Positions 1 through 8,932 are shown, numbered from the stretch's first letter. The stretch is DNA of 64,000 bases from Erwinia tasmaniensis Et1/99 (GCF_000026185.1 NC_010694.1:1302001-1366000); one strand, 5' to 3'. Notes: generated from the letters alone by a model not told the origin. Program-made: numbers and translations.

Positions 1-2372
1 CCTACAATACTAATTACAGTAAGGATTTTGGTATTCCGATAAATAAATTCATAAAAAACAGAGATGTCTTGCTGCAGGCGGATAACGAGAATACGGATAT
101 CATCAGCTTTAACAGGAGGGCGGGTAAGCTGTCAGAATATGTCCTCATCAGAGGGTATTTGGTGCCGGTAGAGCAGTATGATATTTTCGATAGCACCATA
201 AGCGTTGCTATTTCACCTAAGAAAAAAGAGAGGAGTATTCTGCTATCAACGGAATATGGTTGGGTGTTCGAAGAGGAGTCTACCCAGGTCGATGAGAATC
301 TGGATGTTTTGCTTGGCAGCAATGGCAATGGAAAAACCATCACTCACGATCGTCTGTTTAGCAATATCATGACTGATGGCTTTAGTTATGATCATGAGGG
401 GAATTTTTATCTTAAATACAAACAAAAATATTACGAAGTCCATCAGCCCTTTAGTGATATTTACAATCTTGTTAACAGACCCGAGAGTTTATTCGTCAAA
501 GAGAACGGTATTTTTAAGCTAAGGAATTCACCGGATGTTATCTTTGGCTATAGGAACCTGAGCGTCGGTTTTCCCACTCTCGATCCCGTTTCAGAAAGGC
601 CATTGAGCATTGAAGAGGAAGCTTATGATTTTCTCTGTACTCACGGTGAAAGGGCCAATGCTCCCCCCGTGCGAAAAATTGGTCCAGGCGTCTACGTTGA
701 TAAAAAAGGTAAAATGCTTTTCACCGTAAACAATAAGTATTTTTCCGTGTCCAGTTATTCAAGAGGTAATATTTTCATTCGTAATGCCATCGATCCGTCC
801 AGTGAAAATAACATAGGTCTTTTTTTAAGCAGGGATATCTACCTGAGAGAACGTGGGGCGGTTAAAGAGAATCCACTCAACTATATTGAGTTAGAACACT
901 GCGATTTAAAACGTTCACCAGAAATATCCACAAGCTGTACGCCACTTGTTATTACCGATAGTCTGGACGCATTGCTAAAGCACAACATTGAATTGGGCCA
1001 TGTCAGTAAAAAAACGATTTTAAATACCAGGTTGGTTCAATACAAAATGCCAGAATTCCCTGGCTTATTTGTTAATCCTGAAAAAAACAAGTATTACTAT
1101 CTTTATAATGGACATTTCTTCAGGGCTGAAATCATCTCGTCTGACAGCAAGAGTAATGCTGTCAATAGGGCCATGCTGCGTATATTCACAAAAGGGGATG
1201 TCTTCAGGAAGAAGAATGATATTACTACTATTATTTTTGATGAAAAAAATGGCAGGATAGAATTAAAAAATCAGATCGATTTTTTGGCTGAAAGACTAGG
1301 TATGAGAAAAGGAGCAATTAGCAATTATTTGAGTAACAGGATATATAACAGCATTACGGGGCTGGATACCATAAGGAATATTGTCGATCAGGTATTAATG
1401 TCGAAACGATTTATTATTGCTAACCCGAGGGAGAAGTATAGTCCTTTTATAGATAGTGAAGACGTCAAAGATCTGATTGGTAGACATTTTTACTCATCCA
1501 GGATTATGTATAGTAAAAATACCGTAGAGTTGTCAGAACTTACAAAGTTGACCGATTCTCATCCTCTCTATTTACGTGGTGCGAAACTCAACGTTGAAAA
1601 TGCTGTTAATCATCTCAACAGAGAGGTCATTCCTAGCGTTATTAAAGAGTTGAGCAGCTTCAGTCAGAATTGCGAAAATTATCTCCGTATAGTGATGAAT
1701 ACCGATAACGTTGAGTTTCTGCGAAGTTTTGCCCTTACCCTTAAAAATTATCTTATCAGGACGCAGTCTGCGCTGAAGCTAAACAAAATCCACTTAGCGA
1801 GTTTGGTTAAAGAGCCGCTAACCGATCATATGTTACCGGGTGACGAAATTGTTCATCATCGCCCGATTCTTACTGAAGAAGAAAGAAATTTCGGGACGCT
1901 GGCTTTTGCCCTTCTTGACCGAAGTGGCAAGATCTTTATCAATGCCGATAAGCTCTATTTTGTTGATCCCACTCATCCTGATCAAACCATGAGGCAAGTT
2001 CCCGTTCTAAGCCTGAGCAGCACCCTGTTACATGAGGCTTCGCACGTTGGCATGATGACCAGTGATATCGTCTATTTTCCCCTTGAAGATGGGGATTTTA
2101 TCCCGGTGCTCGATGCTAAAGATGATATGATTGAAAAGATCCGGACGGGTAAAGTTGTAGAAAAGAGCGATTTTAAAGAATTGAATAAGCAGTATCTCAG
2201 CCGGATTTCTTTGTACCGTGGGCACATGGATCATTTCATGAAGCCTGAAAATCTCGCCTACCTTGCGTCACACGATCCGGGCTACTTAGGGCACCTGTTA
2301 CTGAATACCGCAGACGGTATCGCGCTCCTGACGCGAGATATCTATCAGAACAGATTGGTAAAAGATGCCTAA
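1..2372 (+). CDS. Large effector/toxin-like protein with C-terminal M35 (aspzincin)-like zinc metallopeptidase, 5' end missing
   Basis: The frame is open from base 3, so the true start lies outside the window; 789 residues are visible. The first two thirds hold short beta-rich units of the pattern G-[IV]-[YF]...K-Y-[YF]-x-V, such as 'GVYVDKKGK', and a segment containing 'CDLKRSP' that aligns with the two ADP-ribosyltransferase-like proteins at 28.8-34.1 kb. Near the C-terminus, codons at 2031-2045 read HEASH, followed by TSD seven residues on and by 'NTADGIALLTRDI' near the end. HExxH plus T-x-D plus a late N-x-A-D segment is the layout of M35/aspzincin peptidases, where two His and the Asp bind zinc. 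No signal peptide can be judged. Base composition is visibly AT-rich against accD, suggesting transfer. A terminator follows directly and no small immunity-type gene is present. The function is inferred; the peptidase motif is clear and the family placement is moderately sure. Confidence 0.75.
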   Translation, partial: YNTNYSKDFGIPINKFIKNRDVLLQADNENTDIISFNRRAGKLSEYVLIRGYLVPVEQYDIFDSTISVAISPKKKERSILLSTEYGWVFEEESTQVDENLDVLLGSNGNGKTITHDRLFSNIMTDGFSYDHEGNFYLKYKQKYYEVHQPFSDIYNLVNRPESLFVKENGIFKLRNSPDVIFGYRNLSVGFPTLDPVSERPLSIEEEAYDFLCTHGERANAPPVRKIGPGVYVDKKGKMLFTVNNKYFSVSSYSRGNIFIRNAIDPSSENNIGLFLSRDIYLRERGAVKENPLNYIELEHCDLKRSPEISTSCTPLVITDSLDALLKHNIELGHVSKKTILNTRLVQYKMPEFPGLFVNPEKNKYYYLYNGHFFRAEIISSDSKSNAVNRAMLRIFTKGDVFRKKNDITTIIFDEKNGRIELKNQIDFLAERLGMRKGAISNYLSNRIYNSITGLDTIRNIVDQVLMSKRFIIANPREKYSPFIDSEDVKDLIGRHFYSSRIMYSKNTVELSELTKLTDSHPLYLRGAKLNVENAVNHLNREVIPSVIKELSSFSQNCENYLRIVMNTDNVEFLRSFALTLKNYLIRTQSALKLNKIHLASLVKEPLTDHMLPGDEIVHHRPILTEEERNFGTLAFALLDRSGKIFINADKLYFVDPTHPDQTMRQVPVLSLSSTLLHEASHVGMMTSDIVYFPLEDGDFIPVLDAKDDMIEKIRTGKVVEKSDFKELNKQYLSRISLYRGHMDHFMKPENLAYLASHDPGYLGHLLLNTADGIALLTRDIYQNRLVKDA

Positions 2373-2374
2373 CG

Positions 2375-2399
2375 GCGCCAGTGCTGGCGCTCTTTTCTC
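2375..2399 (+). terminator. Rho-independent terminator of the peptidase-domain gene
   Basis: Stem GCGCCA/TGGCGC (2375-2380 with 2385-2390) with a 4-base loop is followed by TCTTTTCTC, three bases after the stop codon. Confidence 0.8.
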
Positions 2400-2676
2400 T
2401 ACACAACGCTTACCCTTCCTTACCCCAGCATATTCCCGCAGTACACGGCCCTAACCGGGATGTATTGATGAATAGGTATTTCATTTATGCTCAAAGACTG
2501 CGTATGCAGCAGAGCCGGGGCATCATCGTTAAATTTCCCCTTATACGCGGCCGTTTTCCTCATTGACGAATGTGTAGCGAAGTGCCGTGTTTTGTGGTGT
2601 AATAACGCCTAATTCTCAGGCGATAATCTGTGTTAAGTATCTGATTTAGCACAAAAAACAACATAACAGGTCATCA
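2400..2676. other. Intergenic region upstream of accD
   Basis: About 280 bases without a supported gene. Composition is intermediate. A TTGACG hexamer lies at 2563-2568, but I see no well-spaced -10 partner, so no promoter is called. The short open frame at 2381-2566 overlaps the terminator and resembles nothing. Confidence 0.4.
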
Positions 2677-3585
2677 ATGAGCTGGATTGAACGAATTCTA
2701 AATAAGAGCACAACAACCCCATCGCGTAAGGCAAGTATTCCTGAAGGGGTCTGGACAAAATGTGATAGCTGCGGCCAGGTTCTCTACCGCGCCGAGCTGG
2801 AACGCAATCTGGAAGTCTGCCCCAAATGTGACCATCACATGCGTATGCATGGCCGTGCTCGTCTGCACAGCGTGCTGGACGAAGGTTCACTGATTGAGCT
2901 GGGTAGCGAACTGGAACCAAAAGATGTGCTCAAGTTCCGGGATTCTAAAAAATACAAAGATCGTCTGTCGGCTGCTCAAAAAGACACCAGCGAAACGGAC
3001 GCGCTGATCGTAATGAAAGGCACTCTGCACGGTATGCCTGTCGTTGCGGCAGCGTTTGAGTTTTCCTTTATGGGCGGCTCAATGGGTTCTGTGGTCGGTG
3101 CACGCTTTGTGCGTGCGGTAGAGCAGGCGCTGGCAGATAACTGCCCGATGATGTGCTTTTCCGCATCAGGCGGGGCGCGCATGCAGGAAGCGCTGATGTC
3201 GCTGATGCAAATGGCAAAAACCAGCGCCGCGCTGGCAAAAATGCAGGAGCGTGGTCTGCCTTACATCTCTGTGCTGACCGATCCCACGATGGGCGGGGTA
3301 TCTGCCAGCTTCGCCATGCTTGGCGATTTAAATATTGCGGAACCTAAAGCACTCATAGGCTTCGCGGGTCCTCGTGTGATCGAGCAGACCGTTCGGGAAA
3401 AGCTGCCGCCAGGCTTCCAGCGCAGCGAATTCCTGATTGAAAAAGGGGCGATTGATATGATCGTGCGCCGTCCGGTAATGCGCTTCAAGCTGGCCAGCGT
3501 GCTGGCTAAAATGATGAATCTACCTGCTCCCCAGGAAGATATTGTCACCGAAGCGGCCGTTGAGCCTCAGAACCCTGAGGCCTGA
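2677..3585 (+). CDS. accD: Acetyl-CoA carboxylase carboxyltransferase subunit beta
   Basis: The product is AccD, the beta half of the carboxyltransferase that moves the carboxyl group from biotin-BCCP to acetyl-CoA, the first committed step of fatty acid synthesis; it works as an alpha2beta2 complex with AccA in the cytoplasm. The 302 residues match the usual enterobacterial length. The N-terminal four-cysteine zinc ribbon is visible ('CDSCGQ' near residue 28 and 'CPKCDHH' near residue 49), followed by the crotonase-fold region with 'ASGGARMQE' and '[12 protein letters not shown]'. The [11 protein letters not shown] start is the family's usual start. folC follows after 64 bases. Confidence 0.98.
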   Translation: MSWIERILNKSTTTPSRKASIPEGVWTKCDSCGQVLYRAELERNLEVCPKCDHHMRMHGRARLHSVLDEGSLIELGSELEPKDVLKFRDSKKYKDRLSAAQKDTSETDALIVMKGTLHGMPVVAAAFEFSFMGGSMGSVVGARFVRAVEQALADNCPMMCFSASGGARMQEALMSLMQMAKTSAALAKMQERGLPYISVLTDPTMGGVSASFAMLGDLNIAEPKALIGFAGPRVIEQTVREKLPPGFQRSEFLIEKGAIDMIVRRPVMRFKLASVLAKMMNLPAPQEDIVTEAAVEPQNPEA

Positions 3586-3590
3586 CCGAT

Positions 3591-3620
3591 GATGAGAAGG
3601 GGGCTCGCGCCCCTTTCATC
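3591..3620 (+). terminator. Hairpin between accD and folC (weak terminator or attenuator)
   Basis: GATGAGAAGGGG pairs with CCCCTTTCATC around GCTCGCGC. No run of T follows, so transcription may be reduced rather than stopped; folC lies 30 bases downstream. Confidence 0.4.
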
Positions 3621-3649
3621 AATGAACCGTAACTTTGTGAACGGGACAC

Positions 3650-4912
3650 ATGGATAATCTTCCTCAAGCCACGTCGTCTCTTGCCGCGTGGCTTCATTAT
3701 CTTGAGCATCTGCATTCCCAGGCTATTGAACTTGGGCTGGAACGTATTCATCGCGTTGCTGCTGCGCTCGACCTGCTTATCCCAGCCCCTGTCGTGATCA
3801 CCGTTGCCGGTACTAACGGCAAAGGCACCACCTGCCGCACCCTTGAAACGCTTCTGCTTGCTGCAGGCTATCGTGTTGGGGTTTACAGTTCTCCTCACCT
3901 GGTACGCTACACTGAACGGGTGCGCGTTCAGGGAGAGGAGCTGGCAGAAACCGCGCATACCGCCTCTTTCGCGGCGATTGAAGCCGGACGTGCCGCCACC
4001 TCGCTTACCTACTTCGAATTCGGCACGCTGTCGGCGCTGTGGTTGTTCAAGCAGGCGCAGCTGGATGTGGTGATCCTCGAAGTCGGCCTGGGCGGGCGGC
4101 TGGATGCGACCAACATTGTGGATGCGGACGTGGCGGTGGTGACCAGCATTGCGCTTGATCATACCGACTGGCTGGGCCCGGACAGGGCAAGCATTGGCCG
4201 TGAAAAGGCGGGTATTTTCCGCAAAGGTAAGCCGGCGGTGATTGGCGAACCGGATATGCCACACACCATTGCCGACGTAGCGACAGAGAAGGGCGCACGG
4301 CTGTATCAGCGCGATCGCGACTGGTCATATCAGGTTAACGGTGACGGCTGGTCTTTCCACGATGCTAATGGAAGCATTGAGCATTTGCCGCTGCCGCAGG
4401 TTCCCGTGCCTAACGCGGCTACCGCGCTCGCGGCGCTGCGCGCTTCAACCCTGAAGGTTGATGAGGCCATCATCCGCAACAGTCTGCACCAGGCGATCCT
4501 GCCAGGACGTTTTCAGACAGTGAGCGAATCACCCAGGGTCATCCTGGATGTGGCACACAATCCTCATGCTGCGAGCTATCTGGCCGGGCGTCTGGCCGAG
4601 ATCAAAAAAGCGGGCAAAGTGCATGCGGTAGTGGGTATGCTGCACGATAAAGACATCGCCGGTACGCTGGCGTGCCTTGCCCCGCAGGTTGATTACTGGT
4701 ACTGCGCACCGCTGGAAGGCCCGCGTGGCGCCAGCGCAGAGCAGCTTACGGCGCATCTCACCGCCGCGCGCTCATTTACCTCGGTCACCGCCGCTTGGCA
4801 CGGTGCGTTAACGCAGGCGGATCAACAGGATATTGTGCTGGTGTGCGGCTCTTTCCACACCGTTGCGCAGGTAATGGAAACGATGGCAGCGGAGAATGGC
4901 AGTGGCAAGTAA
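3650..4912 (+). CDS. folC: Bifunctional dihydrofolate synthase / folylpolyglutamate synthase
   Basis: FolC adds glutamate to dihydropteroate and then extends the gamma-glutamyl tail of folates, using ATP. The 420-residue product is a Mur-ligase-type enzyme. The P-loop 'GTNGKGTTC' sits near residue 55, 'YSSPHLVRYTERVR' near residue 84, and the C-terminal ligase domain has 'ILDVAHNPHAA' near residue 298. The length is typical. The last codons overlap the start of dedD, so the two are probably translationally coupled. Confidence 0.97.
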   Translation: MDNLPQATSSLAAWLHYLEHLHSQAIELGLERIHRVAAALDLLIPAPVVITVAGTNGKGTTCRTLETLLLAAGYRVGVYSSPHLVRYTERVRVQGEELAETAHTASFAAIEAGRAATSLTYFEFGTLSALWLFKQAQLDVVILEVGLGGRLDATNIVDADVAVVTSIALDHTDWLGPDRASIGREKAGIFRKGKPAVIGEPDMPHTIADVATEKGARLYQRDRDWSYQVNGDGWSFHDANGSIEHLPLPQVPVPNAATALAALRASTLKVDEAIIRNSLHQAILPGRFQTVSESPRVILDVAHNPHAASYLAGRLAEIKKAGKVHAVVGMLHDKDIAGTLACLAPQVDYWYCAPLEGPRGASAEQLTAHLTAARSFTSVTAAWHGALTQADQQDIVLVCGSFHTVAQVMETMAAENGSGK

Positions 4913-5672
4913 GTTTCAAAACCGTTTAGTCGGCACCGTTATTATCGTTGCGCTGGGGGTGATCGTGCTGCCCGGCGTGCTTGATGGTCAAAAGAAACAT
5001 TATAAAGAAGAGTTCGCCGCCATTCCCCTGGTGCCGAAAGCGGATGAACAGCCTGAAACCGAGATGGTGCCGTCGGTGACCCAGCCGCTGCCAGCCCAGG
5101 CACCGCATGACGGGCAAGTTACCGCAGCGGGAAATGATAATCCCTCGCAGGCGGAAAGCGGCTCGACCGTACCGGCTTCGAACAATCAGCCAACGGTGGT
5201 GACGCCGCCTCCGGTGCAACAGCAGGTTCAGCCACCTGGAGTGGTGGAGAAGCCAAAACCGCAGCCAAAACCGCAGCCTAAGCCTCAGTCCAGGCCGGTC
5301 GAAAAACCGCTTGAGAAACCGGTGGAAAAAGCCGAGCCGGTTGAAAAACCGAAACCGGTGAACAAACCGGAAGCGAAGCCAGAAGCCACGGTGGATAATT
5401 CTCCCCCACCTGCTGAAACGGCACCCGTGGGCCAGGCATATGTCGTACAGCTTGGCGCATTAAAAAATGCTGCCAAAGTCAATGAAATCGTGGCTCAACT
5501 GCGTCTGTCCGGCTATCGCGCCTTTACCGTCCCGGCAACGCCGGTGCAGGGGCAGATTACCCGTATTTACGTTGGGCCTGACGCGTCCAAAGCAAAAATG
5601 CAGGCCGCCATTGGCGCGCTACAGGGTATTTCCGGGCTGGGTGGCGTGGTGAAACCTTACGGAACGCATTAA
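4902..5672 (+). CDS. dedD: Cell-division SPOR-domain protein DedD
   Basis: DedD is an inner-membrane septal protein that binds denuded peptidoglycan through its SPOR domain and supports FtsN-dependent constriction. I chose the GTG at 4902, giving MASKFQNRLVG, because GGAG at 4891-4894 is correctly spaced for it and this is the N-terminus of E. coli DedD; the ATG at 4896 sits directly on that ribosome site. One transmembrane helix (about residues 8-25) is followed by a long Pro/Lys/Glu-rich linker with repeated EKP and KPQ units, then the C-terminal SPOR domain starting at 'AYVVQLGALKNA'. The gene overlaps folC by 11 bases. Confidence 0.95.
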   Translation: MASKFQNRLVGTVIIVALGVIVLPGVLDGQKKHYKEEFAAIPLVPKADEQPETEMVPSVTQPLPAQAPHDGQVTAAGNDNPSQAESGSTVPASNNQPTVVTPPPVQQQVQPPGVVEKPKPQPKPQPKPQSRPVEKPLEKPVEKAEPVEKPKPVNKPEAKPEATVDNSPPPAETAPVGQAYVVQLGALKNAAKVNEIVAQLRLSGYRAFTVPATPVQGQITRIYVGPDASKAKMQAAIGALQGISGLGGVVKPYGTH

Positions 5673-5732
5673 TGGTTTTGCTCGTTCCGCTCCACAGGCC
5701 AGGGCTATTATTGCGATAGCGAACGTCATATG

Positions 5733-5764
5733 CGCCCGAAGTTGCTACACGGCAACTTCGGGCG
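5733..5764. repeat. Perfect 13-bp inverted repeat downstream of dedD
   Basis: CGCCCGAAGTTGC (5733-5745) and its exact complement (5752-5764) enclose a 6-base loop. The sequence after it on the + strand is TTGTGC, a poor T tract. It may serve as a terminator for accD-folC-dedD or as an mRNA 3' stabiliser. Confidence 0.6.
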
Positions 5765-5887
5765 TTGTGCATGATGACAGAGGCAAATCAAGGTATTGCG
5801 TCAGGGGATGCGGGTAAGTCAGAAAGACTGCCGCCAGCGGTTTTTTTAAACCCAGGGTTTAATTTAAATTCGCACGGTAAAACCCCT

Positions 5888-5916
5888 ACGCAAACGTTTT
5901 CTTTTTCTGTTAGAAT
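5888..5916 (+). promoter_or_regulatory. PurR operator and -10 box of the cvpA-purF operon
   Basis: ACGCAAACGTTTTCTT at 5888-5903 matches the PurR box consensus (ACGCAAACGTTTTCNT). TAGAAT at 5911-5916 is a good -10, placing the operator across the -35 side of the promoter, where bound PurR-hypoxanthine/guanine would block RNA polymerase. This matches the known arrangement at E. coli cvpA-purF. The rest of the roughly 300-base dedD-cvpA interval holds only the 13-bp inverted repeat. Confidence 0.9.
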
Positions 5917-5979
5917 TCGCCCCGAACTGCGGCTGAGTCTCTCAAGAGGCAGTCCGGGGCAGGGTCACTGGAAGTGTTT

Positions 5980-6465
5980 ATGGTCTGGATAGATTACGTC
6001 ATTATTGCGGTTATCGGTTTTTCGGCTCTTGTCAGCCTGATCCGTGGGTTTGTTCGGGAAGCACTTTCCCTGGTGACCTGGGGATGCGCATTTTTTGTCG
6101 CCAGTCATTATTACGCCTTCCTTGCCGTCTGGTTCACTGGATTTGAAGATGAACTGGTTCGGAATGGGATAGCCATTGCGCTGCTGTTTGTCGCCACGTT
6201 AATTGTCGGGGCGATCGTCAACTACGTGATTGGCTCTCTGGTTGAAAAAACCGGTCTGTCGGGCACCGACAGGGTTCTGGGCGTCTGTTTCGGGGCATTA
6301 CGTGGCGTGCTGATCGTGTCCGCCATGCTGTTTTTCCTTGATACGTTCACCGGTTTTTCCAAAAGTGCGGACTGGCAACAGTCCCAGCTGATCCCCCAGT
6401 TCAGTTATATCATCAGGTGGTTTTTTGATTACCTGAAAAGCACGTCGAGTTTTTTGCCCCGGTAA
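5980..6465 (+). CDS. cvpA: Colicin V production / membrane protein CvpA
   Basis: CvpA is a small inner-membrane protein first found as needed for colicin V production and co-transcribed with purF; its biochemical role is not settled. I chose ATG 5980 (MVWIDYVIIAVIGF), which has GGAAG at 5970-5974 and matches the E. coli N-terminus; an upstream in-frame GTG at 5974 lies on that ribosome site. The 161 residues contain four hydrophobic helices and the family motif 'RGFVREALSL' near residue 23. It lies under the PurR-controlled promoter. Confidence 0.95.
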   Translation: MVWIDYVIIAVIGFSALVSLIRGFVREALSLVTWGCAFFVASHYYAFLAVWFTGFEDELVRNGIAIALLFVATLIVGAIVNYVIGSLVEKTGLSGTDRVLGVCFGALRGVLIVSAMLFFLDTFTGFSKSADWQQSQLIPQFSYIIRWFFDYLKSTSSFLPR

Positions 6466-6501
6466 TTGCACCGGGGTCGCGGCTTATGAGGAAATATCAA
6501 T

Positions 6502-8019
6502 ATGTGCGGTATTGTCGGGATCGCCGGTTTCATGCCGGTCAACCAGTCTATTTATGACGCGTTAACGGTGCTTCAGCATCGCGGGCAGGATGCCGCAGGC
6601 ATCGTGACCATTGATGCATTAAATTGCTTCCGTCTGCGTAAAGCAAATGGCCTGGTCAGCGATGTATTTGAAGCCCGCCACATGCAGCGTATGCAGGGCA
6701 ATATGGGCATTGGCCATGTGCGCTACCCGACGGCTGGCAGCTCCAGCGCTTCTGAAGCTCAGCCCTTTTATGTGAACTCCCCGTACGGTATTACCCTTGC
6801 GCACAATGGCAACCTGACTAACGCCCACGAGCTGCGCAAAGCGCTGTTCGAAAGCGGCCGCCGTCATGTGAATACCACGTCAGATTCTGAAATTCTGCTC
6901 AATATTTTTGCGCAGGAAGTGGATCGCTTCCAGCACTACCCGCTGGAGGCTGACAACATCTTCGCCGCTATTGCGGCGGTGCATCAGAAGGTGCGCGGAG
7001 CTTACGCCTGCGTGGCGATGATTATTGGCCACGGGCTGGTTGCGTTCCGCGATCCTAACGGCATTCGTCCGCTGGTGATCGGCAAGCGCCCGATGGCCGA
7101 CGGCCGGATCGAATATATGGTGGCCTCGGAAAGCGTGGCGCTGGATACGTTGGGCTTTGAGTTCCTGCGTGATGTGGCGCCGGGTGAAGCGGTATACGTG
7201 ACGGAAAAAGGCCAGCTGTTTACCCGTCAGTGTGCTGAAAATCCTAAATGCAATCCGTGTCTGTTCGAATATGTCTACTTCGCTCGTCCGGACTCGTTCC
7301 TTGACAAGATTTCCGTCTACAGCGCCCGCGTGCGGATGGGCACCAAGCTCGGTGCCAAGATCGCCCGGCAATGGGAAGATCTTGATATCGATGTAGTGAT
7401 CCCAATCCCTGAAACCTCCTGTGATATTGCGCTGGAGATGGCGCGTATTCTGGACAAGCCATACCGTCAGGGCTTCGTGAAAAATCGCTACGTGGGCCGC
7501 ACCTTTATTATGCCCGGTCAGCACCTGCGCCGCAGCGCGGTTCGCCGCAAGCTGAACGCTAACCGCGCCGAGTTCCGTGGTAAAAACGTGCTGCTGGTGG
7601 ATGACTCTATCGTGCGCGGCACCACCTCTGAACAGATTATTGAGATGGCGCGCGAAGCGGGAGCAAAGAAGGTTTACCTGGCTTCAGCGGCACCGGAAAT
7701 CCGCTTCCCGAACGTTTACGGCATTGATATGCCTAGCGCAACGGAGCTGATTGCTCACGGGCGCGAAGTTGAGGAGATCCGCCAGCTGATCGGTGCTGAT
7801 GCGCTGATCTTCCAGGATCTGAGTGACCTGATTGATGCGGTGCGCGAAGAAAACCCAGATATTACGCAGTTTGAGTGTTCGGTATTCGACGGGATCTACG
7901 TCACTAAAGATGTCGATCAGCAGTATCTTGAGTACCTGCAATCCTTGCGCAACGATGATGCTAAAGCGATGCAGCGTCAGAATGAAGTGGAAAACCTGGA
8001 AATGCATAACGAAGGCTAA
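6502..8019 (+). CDS. purF: Amidophosphoribosyltransferase
   Basis: PurF makes 5-phosphoribosylamine from PRPP and glutamine, the first step of de novo purine synthesis. The 505-residue product has the N-terminal nucleophile glutaminase domain, with Cys2 exposed after Met removal ('MCGIVGIAG') and '[10 protein letters not shown]' near residue 24. The phosphoribosyltransferase domain has the PRPP loop '[13 protein letters not shown]' near residue 364. It is transcribed with cvpA under PurR. A strong terminator lies 25 bases after the stop. Confidence 0.98.
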   Translation: MCGIVGIAGFMPVNQSIYDALTVLQHRGQDAAGIVTIDALNCFRLRKANGLVSDVFEARHMQRMQGNMGIGHVRYPTAGSSSASEAQPFYVNSPYGITLAHNGNLTNAHELRKALFESGRRHVNTTSDSEILLNIFAQEVDRFQHYPLEADNIFAAIAAVHQKVRGAYACVAMIIGHGLVAFRDPNGIRPLVIGKRPMADGRIEYMVASESVALDTLGFEFLRDVAPGEAVYVTEKGQLFTRQCAENPKCNPCLFEYVYFARPDSFLDKISVYSARVRMGTKLGAKIARQWEDLDIDVVIPIPETSCDIALEMARILDKPYRQGFVKNRYVGRTFIMPGQHLRRSAVRRKLNANRAEFRGKNVLLVDDSIVRGTTSEQIIEMAREAGAKKVYLASAAPEIRFPNVYGIDMPSATELIAHGREVEEIRQLIGADALIFQDLSDLIDAVREENPDITQFECSVFDGIYVTKDVDQQYLEYLQSLRNDDAKAMQRQNEVENLEMHNEG

Positions 8020-8044
8020 GCGCGTTGTGTTGTAAGCAGGTAAC

Positions 8045-8078
8045 ATGAGCCGGAAGCGATTCCGGCTCATTTTTTTTT
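8045..8078 (+). terminator. Rho-independent terminator after purF
   Basis: An 11-bp perfect stem ATGAGCCGGAA/TTCCGGCTCAT with a GCGA tetraloop is followed by nine T residues. It separates purF from ubiX, so ubiX expression must come from readthrough or its own promoter. Confidence 0.93.
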
Positions 8079-8089
8079 AAGGACAGGGT

Positions 8090-8668
8090 ATGAAACGACT
8101 CATTATTGGTATCTCTGGCGCCAGCGGGGTGATTTACGGCATACGCATGCTGCAAATCCTGCAACAGGTGGCAGACGTTGAAACGCATCTGATAATGAGC
8201 CAGGCGGCGCGTCAGACGCTGGCACTGGAGAGCGACTACTCGGTGCGTGATGTTCAGGCAATGGCGGATGTGGTACACGATGCGCGCGACATCGCCGCCA
8301 GCATTTCGTCCGGCTCGTTTAAAACGGACGGCATGGTCATTTTGCCTTGTTCAATGAAAACGCTGTCCGGCATTGTTCACAGCTACAGCGATGGGCTTTT
8401 AACGCGCGCAGCGGACGTTATCCTGAAAGAGCGCCGTCGGCTGGTGCTGTGCGTGCGGGAAACTCCGCTTCATCTTGGGCACCTGCGCATGATGACCACG
8501 GCGGCGGAGCTGGGTGCGATCGTGATGCCGCCAGTGCCGGCATTTTACCACCGCCCGCAAAGCGTAATGGATATTGTCGACCAGACGGTAAACCGCGTGA
8601 TCGACCAGTTCGAAATCGAACTGGGCGAGGACCTGTTTATGCGCTGGCAGGGTGCAGTGCCTCGGTGA
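8090..8668 (+). CDS. ubiX: Flavin prenyltransferase UbiX
   Basis: UbiX joins dimethylallyl phosphate to reduced FMN to form prenylated FMN, the cofactor of the UbiD decarboxylase in ubiquinone synthesis. The 192-residue product starts MKRLIIGISGASGVIYG, the FMN-binding segment of the flavoprotein family, and contains 'LPCSMKTLSGI' and 'ERRRLVLCVRETPLH'. The length is normal. It sits just after the purF terminator, in the cvpA-purF-ubiX order seen in E. coli, and its stop codon lies 4 bases before an NtrC-like site serving hisJ. Confidence 0.96.
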   Translation: MKRLIIGISGASGVIYGIRMLQILQQVADVETHLIMSQAARQTLALESDYSVRDVQAMADVVHDARDIAASISSGSFKTDGMVILPCSMKTLSGIVHSYSDGLLTRAADVILKERRRLVLCVRETPLHLGHLRMMTTAAELGAIVMPPVPAFYHRPQSVMDIVDQTVNRVIDQFEIELGEDLFMRWQGAVPR

Positions 8669-8671
8669 ACC

Positions 8672-8686
8672 GCACTGATCTGGTGC
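8672..8686 (+). promoter_or_regulatory. Predicted NtrC (NRI) binding site upstream of hisJ
   Basis: GCACTGATCTGGTGC fits the NtrC consensus GCAC-N5-TGGTGC exactly. It lies about 190 bases upstream of the start expected from the sigma-54 promoter at 8845, a normal enhancer distance. A half site (GTGCACC) follows at 8721-8727. Confidence 0.75.
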
Positions 8687-8776
8687 GAAAATTCGTGCTG
8701 AATCGCTTTCTGAACAGAATGTGCACCACGACGAATCATCGCCGCTTTTCTGCTGACACAAAACTGCTATAAATTT

Positions 8777-8801
8777 CCCTGCAAACCGGGCGTTTGCAGG
8801 G
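8777..8801. repeat. 10-bp inverted repeat in the hisJ upstream region
   Basis: CCCTGCAAAC (8777-8786) and GTTTGCAGGG (8792-8801) enclose a 5-base loop. No T tract follows. It lies between the NtrC site and the sigma-54 promoter, so it may be the end of the ubiX message or a binding site. Confidence 0.55.
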
Positions 8802-8844
8802 CCTGGTGAAACGCATTTTAAAAACAGATGGACGCTGCATAAAG

Positions 8845-8860
8845 TGGCACGGAACCTGCA
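8845..8860 (+). promoter_or_regulatory. Sigma-54 (RpoN) promoter of hisJQMP
   Basis: TGGCACGGAACCTGCA has the -24 GG (8846-8847) and -12 GC (8858-8859) separated by exactly 10 bases and agrees with TGGCACG-N4-TTGCA at all but one position. The homologous enterobacterial argT promoter is a known NtrC/sigma-54 promoter. Transcription should start near 8871, about 60 bases before the ATG. Confidence 0.82.
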
Positions 8861-8932
8861 AATCAAAACAGTGTTAGCCACAGCGCAAAGACATCACGCA
8901 CAACATAATAAAATCCAATCTGAGGGGTATCT

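Noticed and set aside
2381..2566. 61-codon open frame after the peptidase gene, considered as an immunity gene
   Set aside because: It begins inside the terminator hairpin and its translation lacks protein-like features.
2533..2610. Sigma-70 promoter for accD at TTGACG (2563)
   Set aside because: The only plausible -10, TGTAAT at 2598, is about 29 bases away, too far.
3545..4264. Long antisense open frame (239 codons) over accD/folC
   Set aside because: It is a shadow of the high-GC folC coding strand; no ribosome site or recognisable protein.
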